NCBI GenBank assembly: GCA_025459285.1
Contig: JALOQY010000003.1
Location: 1 to 40,330 of the forward strand
DNA: 40,330 nucleotides
Reading direction: 5' to 3'
DNA from: Planctomycetota bacterium
GTDB taxonomy: Bacteria; Planctomycetota; JAJSAM01
Below, piece after piece: positions 33,946 through 40,330 of the stretch. Positions within the stretch are counted from its first letter, which is position 1. Each line of letters opens with the position of its first letter. The notes below the pieces were generated by a model. That model worked only from the letters and a program-made list of their open reading frames with translations. It ran no database searches and was not told where the DNA came from. The translations under genes and the position numbers were made by a program.

Positions 33946-34328
33946 TCCTCGACAGTTCAGCGTTGGTCGCCATCCTGCTGGGAGAGCCCGGCAGCCGGAA
34001 ACTCTCGGAGAAAGTCTCCTCCGCCCGCGGCGCCGGGATCGGCGTCCCCACGCTCACGGAGACGGCGATCGTCCTGTCCGCGCGCCTGGGCCACGATGCC
34101 CGGCCTCTCGTGAGCCGGTTCCTGGTCGAATCCGGCGTGGTGACCGTGCCCTTCGGTGACGCCCACTTCGGCGTGGCCGTCGCCGCCTGGCTCCGCTTCG
34201 GCAAAGGGCGTCACCCCGCGGGCCTGAACTTCGGGGACTGCATGGCCTACGCGGTGGCGAAGGTCGCTGGTGAGCCGCTCCTCTGCGTGGGCGAGGACTT
34301 CCCCCGGACGGACCTGCCGCTCGCCTGA
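33942..34328 (+). CDS. vapC: VapC-type PIN-domain toxin
   Basis: MILDSSALVAILLGEPGSRKL...PTLTETAIVLSAR...NFGDCMAYAVAKVAGEPLLCVGEDFPRTDL. Confidence 0.93.
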   Translation: MILDSSALVAILLGEPGSRKLSEKVSSARGAGIGVPTLTETAIVLSARLGHDARPLVSRFLVESGVVTVPFGDAHFGVAVAAWLRFGKGRHPAGLNFGDCMAYAVAKVAGEPLLCVGEDFPRTDLPLA

Positions 34329-34331
34329 TCC

Positions 34332-34389
34332 CGCGCGGTCCCCGTTCCGTACCCTTCGTGACTTCAACGCACCTCCGCGGGACCGCGCG
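34332..34389 (+). repeat. 11-bp inverted repeat with 36-nt loop after vapC
   Basis: CGCGCGGTCCC (34332-34342) / GGGACCGCGCG (34379-34389). Confidence 0.55.
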
Positions 34390-34714
34390 ATTCCATGGGG
34401 CCATGCTCCGCGGCCTCTTGAGCGAGCCGGTGGCCCCTCGCCCGTAGCCCCGGCGCGCGCGGCTCCGATGCACATCCTCGGGATGCCACCTCGGAAGCGA
34501 GTTGCGGTTTGATGTCCGCCTTGCCGATCCGGGGCCTCCCGTGGACCAGCCCCGAAGCGCGTCGAGCCACTCCGGAGCGGAACCGCTCGAGAGGCTGCCG
34601 GCTGTCATGGAGGTCAGCGGTTGTGGCTCGTCTCTCCTGAACTCACTCCGGTGATACTATCGCAGGAATGAAGACTGCGCGGGAACGTCGGTGAGGGGCC
34701 GGAGGCGGAGACGA

Positions 34715-35482
34715 TCAGCGGGGGAGGCGGGCGAGGAGGGCGGGGAGGCTCTCGCCGGAGGGGGCCGCGAGCCAGACGTCGGCGGCGCGGGAGATCTCCG
34801 TCTCCTCGGGGTTCACGTCGATGAGGGCCGCGCCGTGCGCCTGGCCGTCGAGGGCGATGGCCGCCGGGGGCCAGACCATCGCCGAGGTGCCGGCCACGAG
34901 GATCGCGCCGGCGGTGCGGGCGAAGGCGAAGGCCGTCTCCAGCACCCCCTCGTGGTAGCCCTCGCCGAACCAGACGATGTGGGGGCGGAGGAGTCCGCCG
35001 CAGGGCGCGCAGCGCGGCGGCGGGGCGTCCTCGGGCCCCGGATCGGCGGGAAGGTCGGCGACGGTTCCGCACCCCGTGCAGCGCGAGTGGTGGATCGAGC
35101 CGTGCAGCTCGAGCATCCGCCGGCTGCTGGCCCGGCGGTGGAGGCCGTCCACGTTCTGCGTGGCGAGCAGGAACGACGGGAAGCGGTCTTCCAGCCCGGC
35201 GATGGCAAGGTGGCCGGCGTTGGGGGAGGCCTCGAGGCAGATCCGCCGGCGCCAGCGGTACCAGCTCCAGACGAGCCCGGGGTCGCGCGCGAACGCCTCC
35301 GGCGTGGCGAGCTCCTCGGCCCGGAAGTTCCGCCAGAGCCCGCCGGCCCCGCGGAAGGTCGGGATCCCCGACTCCGCGGAGACCCCCGCCCCCGTCAGGA
35401 CGAGGAGGCTCTCCGCCCCCGCGAGGATCTCCGCCGCGCGGTCGAGGTCCGGTCCGTCGAAGGCCATGCCGTCTTGTACCAC
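34715..35482 (-). CDS. cobB: NAD-dependent protein deacylase (sirtuin)
   Basis: LLVLTGAGVSAESGIPTFRGAGGLW, ATQNVDGLHRRAS, ELHGSIHHSRCTGCG...CAPCGGLLRPHIVWFGE. Confidence 0.94.
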   Translation of the reverse strand: MVQDGMAFDGPDLDRAAEILAGAESLLVLTGAGVSAESGIPTFRGAGGLWRNFRAEELATPEAFARDPGLVWSWYRWRRRICLEASPNAGHLAIAGLEDRFPSFLLATQNVDGLHRRASSRRMLELHGSIHHSRCTGCGTVADLPADPGPEDAPPPRCAPCGGLLRPHIVWFGEGYHEGVLETAFAFARTAGAILVAGTSAMVWPPAAIALDGQAHGAALIDVNPEETEISRAADVWLAAPSGESLPALLARLPR

Positions 35483-35557
35483 CGCCCGCTCCGCGCCCCC
35501 CGAAACCGCTTCTCCCTACCGGGCCCCCCGCCCCCGGAGCGACCGGGGAGAATTGCC

Positions 35558-35596
35558 CCGGAAGAATTGCTCAGAGCAGATTTCCCAGCCCTGGGA
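35558..35596 (+). repeat. Direct repeat R3, copy 1
   Basis: CCGGAAGAATTGCTCAGAGCAGATTTCCCAGCCCTGGGA. Confidence 0.75.
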
Positions 35597-35655
35597 TGTG
35601 TTACTTTGGGTCGGTTTCCCGGCGCCGGGGGCGGGATCGCTCCAGGGAGGGTGCG

Positions 35656-37062
35656 ATGCGCAGGAGGACCGTGATCGGCTTCGCCGGGGTCCTGCTCCTG
35701 CTCGTCGCGGTCGCACTGTTCCTGCCCCGGGGGCCCGTGGCCGAACCCCCTCCCGGACCCGGGCCGGAGGGACCGGAGAGAGAGCCTGGGATCCTTCACT
35801 CCGGCGGAACCGCGAGCGGCCCTGTGGAGAATGCCGGGGCGCTCGAGGCAGGCGGGCCGCCGGTTGGCGAGGTGGTCCGCATCGTCGTGCGGGACCTCGC
35901 CGATGGCGAGCCGGTCTCGGGAGTCGTGCTCCTGTCCGGCACCGGATCCGGATTCGCGACCTCCGGGGACGGCGCCGCGGAGGTCCGGGCCGGGGACCTG
36001 GGGTTCCTGATGATCGGCACGGCCGGCTTCAGCGTCCCGAAACAGACCGCCGAGGAGATCCGGGCCTCGGGAGTGCTGTGGTGCCATCGCACGATGCGGG
36101 TGGAAGGTCGGGTCGAGGAAGCCGGCGGACCGACCCGGTTCGAGTCACCCCCGCGGATCGTCGCGGTCTGGTCTCCGGGGACGCCGGGCGACGCGTCCGG
36201 TCCACTCGTCGGGGAACCGCCGTGGTCGATCTTCTGGTTTCGCGAGCACGGTGTCCGGGAGGAGCTCCCGTCCGGACGGAGCGATCCCGACGGCCGGTTC
36301 GACATCGAGGTGCCGAGGATCCGACACCTCTACGTGATGGCGCAGACGGAAGACCGGAAGCGGAGCGGAACGGAGCCCGTCGGCGTCGACTCCCGGACGG
36401 AGCGGTCGTCGGTCCGGATCGTCCTTGGGTCCGTCGCTCGCGTGACGGGTCGGATCCTGGGCCACGATGGCGAGCCGGTCTCCGAGCAGTCCCTCGCGCT
36501 CTACAGCGAGTCACGGATGGCGCTCGAGGACTTCGACCTCCGCGAGGTGCGCGCCCGGGTGCACGGGAGCGCGATCGGCGCCGCCATGGACAGCCGAAGG
36601 AACGAGGTTCTGCTCACGGTGGCGGCCGGTGGCAGGACCGACGCCGACGGCCGGTTCGATCTCAGCCTGAATGACTTCGGCGAGGGGCTTCTCATCGTGT
36701 GGATCCCGGGGCAGCGGCCGGTGAGAGTGCGTATCGGCCGGTTGGCGGGAGAAAGGGAGATCCCCGAGATCCGCCTGCCTCCGCCGGGTCGGTTCGACGG
36801 CGTCCAGTTCCGCTACCGCGGCACGCCGCTTTCGAACTGCGGCGTCGTCGCCGCGGATCTCACGGAGGACATCAGCCAGCTGCCGCTGCCGGTGGGACGG
36901 CTGGACGCGAACGGCGAGATCGACGGCGCGTTGCTCGAGCCGGGAAGGAAGTACTTCTTCCGGTTCTTCGATCCAGACCTCCCCAAGGGCACGATCGGCG
37001 GCTGGATCCTCTACGACGGCGCCTCCGTGGTGGAGGTCTCCACGGACCTCCGCAGGCTGTAG
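35656..37062 (+). CDS. Carboxypeptidase-regulatory/Ig-like-fold secreted or membrane-anchored protein
   Basis: N-terminal TM TVIGFAGVLLLLVAVALFLP; repeats like VRIVLGSVARVTGRILGHDGEPVSEQSLAL. Confidence 0.65.
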   Translation: MRRRTVIGFAGVLLLLVAVALFLPRGPVAEPPPGPGPEGPEREPGILHSGGTASGPVENAGALEAGGPPVGEVVRIVVRDLADGEPVSGVVLLSGTGSGFATSGDGAAEVRAGDLGFLMIGTAGFSVPKQTAEEIRASGVLWCHRTMRVEGRVEEAGGPTRFESPPRIVAVWSPGTPGDASGPLVGEPPWSIFWFREHGVREELPSGRSDPDGRFDIEVPRIRHLYVMAQTEDRKRSGTEPVGVDSRTERSSVRIVLGSVARVTGRILGHDGEPVSEQSLALYSESRMALEDFDLREVRARVHGSAIGAAMDSRRNEVLLTVAAGGRTDADGRFDLSLNDFGEGLLIVWIPGQRPVRVRIGRLAGEREIPEIRLPPPGRFDGVQFRYRGTPLSNCGVVAADLTEDISQLPLPVGRLDANGEIDGALLEPGRKYFFRFFDPDLPKGTIGGWILYDGASVVEVSTDLRRL

Positions 37063-37075
37063 CGGCGCGCCAGGC

Positions 37076-37114
37076 CCGGAAGAATTGCTCTGAGCAGATC
37101 TTCCACCCCTGGGA
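37076..37114 (+). repeat. Direct repeat R3, copy 2
   Basis: CCGGAAGAATTGCTCTGAGCAGATCTTCCACCCCTGGGA. Confidence 0.75.
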
Positions 37115-37204
37115 GCGGCCCTGGGCCTGTTTTCCGGTCGGGGTTCGCTTCGCGGGGGGCGGGGCTTCCGATAGCATTCGCGCGTTCTTTGCTCTCATGG
37201 ACGA

Positions 37205-37366
37205 GGCACGCGGGTCTGCGCGAGCAGATCATAGGGAAGGTGGTGAAAAGCCACCGCGGACCCGCCGCTGTAACCGGGGACGAAAGCCGCAAAGCCCACT
37301 GATCGCGAGATCGGGAAGGGGCGGCGAGTAGGAGGATCCGGGAGCCAGAAGACCTGCCCGCGTGCC
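37205..37366 (+). promoter_or_regulatory. Cobalamin (AdoCbl) riboswitch
   Basis: GGGAAGGTGGTGAAAAGCCACCGCGGACCCGCCGCTGTAACCGGGGACGAAAGCCGCAAAGCCCACTG...GGGAAGG...AGCCAGAAGACCTGCC; outer stem GGCACGCGGG / CCCGCGTGCC. Confidence 0.95.
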
Positions 37367-37435
37367 GCAGCGAAACGGTCCCGGGGAACGGACCAGGCTT
37401 GCACCTCGATTCCCGGGTCCGGTCACGGGGTCTTC

Positions 37436-38296
37436 GTGCAGGCTTCCCCGGTCTCCCCGGCGACGAGGGTCGCGGTTACCCTCGCCTTCCTCGCGGCGCT
37501 TTCCGGCGCCTGCGATCGCTCCGTGCCCGCGCCGTCCGCGCGGGTTTCCCGCATCGTCTCCCTCGTCCCCGCCGCCACCGAGATCCTCTTCGCCCTCGGC
37601 GCCGGCGACCTCGTCGTCGGGCGCTCGAAGTGGTGCGATACGCCCGCCGCGGCGCGCGCCCTCCCCGCCGTCGGCGACGCCCTCTCCGTCGACCTCGAGG
37701 GTCTGCTCGGGCTCGGGCCGGACCTGATCGTCACCGGAGGCGGCGCCCAGCGGGAGGCGCTCGGCCCGCTCGCCGGCCGCGTCCGGATCGTGACGGCCCT
37801 GCCGGAGACCCTCGACGACGTCCGCGCCACGATCACCGGACTCGCGACGCTCGCCGGCCGGGAGGAGGCCGGGCGCGACCTCGTCGCCCGCATCGACGCC
37901 GCCCTCGCCGCGGCCCGGGAGCGGGCCGGGTCGCGCGGCGGCCGGCGGACCCTCTTCGCCGTCCAGCACGAGCCGCTCGTGGTGGCCGGCGCCGGCTCCA
38001 TCGTCGGGGAACTGCTCGACGCCCTCGGCACGAGAAACCTCGCCGGGGACCTCCACCGGCCGTGGCCGCAGATGTCGCTGGAGAGCGTCGTGGCGCGCGA
38101 CCCCGAGGCGATCGTCGACGCCGCGGTGAACGACCCGCGGGAGCCCTCGGAGTTCTGGGGGCGGTTCGGGACGCTCACCGCCGTCCGGGAGGGCCGGGTC
38201 CGGCGGTTTCCTGACCCCTCGCTGCTGCGCCCCGGGCCGCGCGTGCCGGAACTCCTCGCCGCCATCGAGGACGCCGTCTTCGGGGAGGGCCGATGA
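37436..38296 (+). CDS. btuF: Cobalamin ABC transporter substrate-binding protein
   Basis: RIVSLVPAATEILFALGAGDLVVGRSKWCDTP; riboswitch upstream. Confidence 0.92.
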   Translation: MQASPVSPATRVAVTLAFLAALSGACDRSVPAPSARVSRIVSLVPAATEILFALGAGDLVVGRSKWCDTPAAARALPAVGDALSVDLEGLLGLGPDLIVTGGGAQREALGPLAGRVRIVTALPETLDDVRATITGLATLAGREEAGRDLVARIDAALAAARERAGSRGGRRTLFAVQHEPLVVAGAGSIVGELLDALGTRNLAGDLHRPWPQMSLESVVARDPEAIVDAAVNDPREPSEFWGRFGTLTAVREGRVRRFPDPSLLRPGPRVPELLAAIEDAVFGEGR

Positions 38297-39303
38297 ACGC
38301 CCTCACGCCGCGCGGCTGGCTCCTCCGGCTCGGCGCGCTCCTGCTCCTCGCGCTCCTCTGCGCCGTCGCGGCCCTCGGCCTCGGCGCGGAGTGGATCTCG
38401 CCGCGCCGGCTCCTCTCCGGCGATCCGCGGGTGGCCTTCATCCTCCTCGACCTGCGCCTGCCCCGCGTGCTGGCCGGCCTCTTCGTGGGCGGAGCGCTCG
38501 CGGCCTGCGGCGCGGCGTTCCAGGCCCTCCTCCGCAACCCCCTGGCCTCGCCCTTCGTCCTCGGGGTCTCGGGGGGCGGGTCGCTCGGCGCGGTGCTCGC
38601 GATCGTCCTCGGACTCGACGCCGCCACGGCGTGGCTCCCGCTGCCGATCCGGCCCCTCTTCGCCTTCGCCGGCTGCCTCGCGGCGCTGCTCCTCATCTAC
38701 GCCGTGGCGCGGCAGGGCGGGCGCCTGCGGCCCGAGATCCTTCTCCTCGCCGGCGTCGTGGCCAACGCCTTCTTCCTCTCCGTGATGGGCTTCCTCCAGT
38801 ACGTGGCGAGCCCGCACCAGGCGCAGGAGATCCTCCGCTGGATGATGGGGGGGCTCTTCGGGATCACGATGGGGGCGGCGCTCCTCACGGGGGCGATCGT
38901 GCTCGCGGGGACGGTCGTCCTCACGGCGCTGGGCCGCGACCTGAACGTGCTCTCCCTCGGCGAGGAGACCGCCGTCCAGCTCGGCGTCCCGGCCGCCCGG
39001 GTGCGCCGGCGCGTCTTCGTGGTCGCGAGCCTCATGACCGGGGCGGCGGTGGCGGTGGCCGGGCCGGTGGCCTTCGTGGGCCTCTTCGTGCCGCACGCCG
39101 TCCGGCTCACGCTCGGCTCCGACCACCGCCTCGTCGTCCCGGCGAGCTTCCTCGCGGGCGGCGCGGTGCTCGTGCTGGCCGACGCCGCGGCGCGCGTGGC
39201 GGCGAGTCCGGGCGAGATGCCGGTGGGGCTCCTCACCGCGGCGCTCGGTGCGCCCCTCTTCCTCGTGCTCCTGGCCCGGGGCCGGGCGGGGAGGATCCCG
39301 TGA
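38293..39303 (+). CDS. btuC: Cobalamin ABC transporter permease (FecCD family)
   Basis: LRLPRVLAGLFVGGALAACGAAFQALLRNPLASPFVLGVSGGGSLGAV; GPVAFVGLFVPHAVRL. Confidence 0.93.
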   Translation: MNALTPRGWLLRLGALLLLALLCAVAALGLGAEWISPRRLLSGDPRVAFILLDLRLPRVLAGLFVGGALAACGAAFQALLRNPLASPFVLGVSGGGSLGAVLAIVLGLDAATAWLPLPIRPLFAFAGCLAALLLIYAVARQGGRLRPEILLLAGVVANAFFLSVMGFLQYVASPHQAQEILRWMMGGLFGITMGAALLTGAIVLAGTVVLTALGRDLNVLSLGEETAVQLGVPAARVRRRVFVVASLMTGAAVAVAGPVAFVGLFVPHAVRLTLGSDHRLVVPASFLAGGAVLVLADAAARVAASPGEMPVGLLTAALGAPLFLVLLARGRAGRIP

Positions 39304-40079
39304 CCGCCGCCCCCCTCGCCTTCGAGGCGGTGCGGTTCGCCTACGGCGACGCGCCGGTCTTCACCGACCTCTCTTTCGCGATCCATCCCGGGGAGTTCGC
39401 GGCGATCCTCGGACCGAACGGCTCCGGGAAGACCACGCTGCTGCGCCTCGCGACGCGGGTCGTGCGCGCGGCGGGCGGGCGGATCCTGCTCGGCGGCGAG
39501 CCGCTCGACGGCCTCCCCCGGCGCGAGGTGGCGCGGCGGGCGGCGGTCGTGCCGCAGGAGGAGACCCGTCTCTTCAACTACTCGGTGGACGAGATCGTCC
39601 TCATGGGGCGCACCCCGTGGGTCGCGGGCTTCGGCTTCGAGGGCGGGGAGGACCGGCGGATCGCGCGGGCCGCCCTCGAAGCCGTCGAAGCGGAGCACCT
39701 CCGGGGCCGGCCGCTGGGCGAGCTTTCCGGGGGCGAGCGCCAGCGGGTCCTCCTCGCGCGGGCTCTCGCGCAGAAGGCCCCGCTGCTCCTCCTCGACGAG
39801 CCGACCGCCCACCTCGACCTGCGCCACCAGGTCGCGGTGCTGCGGCTCCTCGATGGTCTCCGGGCGCGCGAGGGGCTCACCGTCGTCCTCATCTCCCACG
39901 ACGTGAACCTCGCCGCGCGGTTCGCCGGCCGCCTCCTCTTCCTCGGAGAGGGGCGCGTCGTGGCCGACGGGCCGCCGCGGGAGGTCCTCACCCCCGACGT
40001 GCTGACCCGGGTCTACGGGGCGAAGGTCGCCGCCGTGGACGTGCCCGGCCTGCCCGCGCCGTTCATCTACCCGGAGTGA
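39300..40079 (+). CDS. btuD: Cobalamin ABC transporter ATPase
   Basis: GPNGSGKTTLLRL, LSGGERQRVLLARALAQ, LLLLDEPTAHLDL. Confidence 0.93.
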   Translation: MTAAPLAFEAVRFAYGDAPVFTDLSFAIHPGEFAAILGPNGSGKTTLLRLATRVVRAAGGRILLGGEPLDGLPRREVARRAAVVPQEETRLFNYSVDEIVLMGRTPWVAGFGFEGGEDRRIARAALEAVEAEHLRGRPLGELSGGERQRVLLARALAQKAPLLLLDEPTAHLDLRHQVAVLRLLDGLRAREGLTVVLISHDVNLAARFAGRLLFLGEGRVVADGPPREVLTPDVLTRVYGAKVAAVDVPGLPAPFIYPE

Positions 40080-40086
40080 GGTGGTC

Positions 40087-40330
40087 ATGAGATCTTGTCT
40101 CATCGCGTTCGTCCTCTCGGGTCTGGCCGCCATCGCCGGGGCGGAGGAGCCGTCCGCCGTGGCCGAGGAGATCGAGGTGCTCGGGCGGCGCCTCCCGCGG
40201 TCCATCGAGGCCACGGGTGCCTCCCTCTCCGTCGTCTCAGGAGCCGACCTCGCGGCCCGGCAGACCTCGGCGGCCGGGGAGGCGGCCGCCTCGGTCCCCG
40301 GCGCCTACCTCGCGGGCGGAGCGCCGGGGA
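40087..40330 (+). CDS. TonB-dependent receptor (BtuB-like), N-terminal part, truncated by window end
   Basis: Signal peptide then EEIEVLGRRLPRSIEATGASLSVVSGADLAARQTSAAGEAAASVPGAYLAGGAPG, a plug-domain pattern; follows btuFCD. Confidence 0.8.
   Translation, partial: MRSCLIAFVLSGLAAIAGAEEPSAVAEEIEVLGRRLPRSIEATGASLSVVSGADLAARQTSAAGEAAASVPGAYLAGGAPG

Noticed and set aside
1-40330. CRISPR array, integron attC sites, rRNA genes, prophage structural genes
   Set aside because: No regularly spaced direct repeats, no RYYYAAC/GTTRRRY attC ends, no rRNA-like sequence and no phage structural homologues recognised.

Overview
High-GC (apparent ~70%) bacterial chromosome window, mostly single-copy housekeeping and envelope genes. 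The style (FloA/NfeD operon, SBBP/Ig and WD40 secreted proteins, HEAT proteins) is planctomycete- or acidobacteria-like, but I cannot assign taxonomy. Main content, left to right: an Ada-type Zn-knuckle lipoprotein; a run of three membrane-protein genes including an SbcC/Rad50-like N-terminus with a destroyed Walker A; a HEAT protein; LolC/E-LolD; an NfeD-NfeD-FloA operon; a GT-like membrane protein; a CysK-like PLP enzyme; a DDE-type insertion sequence with putative TIRs and CTAG flanks; a large SBBP/Ig secreted protein; tRNA-Ala(GGC); leuS-proS; RHH/MazF and VapBC toxin-antitoxin pairs; a tail-anchored coiled-coil protein; a WD40-like secreted protein; a sirtuin; and a cobalamin riboswitch followed by btuFCD and the start of a TonB receptor. 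The strongest unexplained signals are two dispersed families of palindromic elements placed just 3' of ORFs. Family R1 (~62 bp, four copies) has TAGC...GCTA arms that supply the TAG stop codons of convergent genes. Family R2 (~187 bp, two copies 10 kb apart in opposite orientation) has several hairpins, one with clear compensatory substitutions. A third ~39-bp direct repeat flanks a single gene. All calls come from reading the sequence and ORF track; no searches were run.
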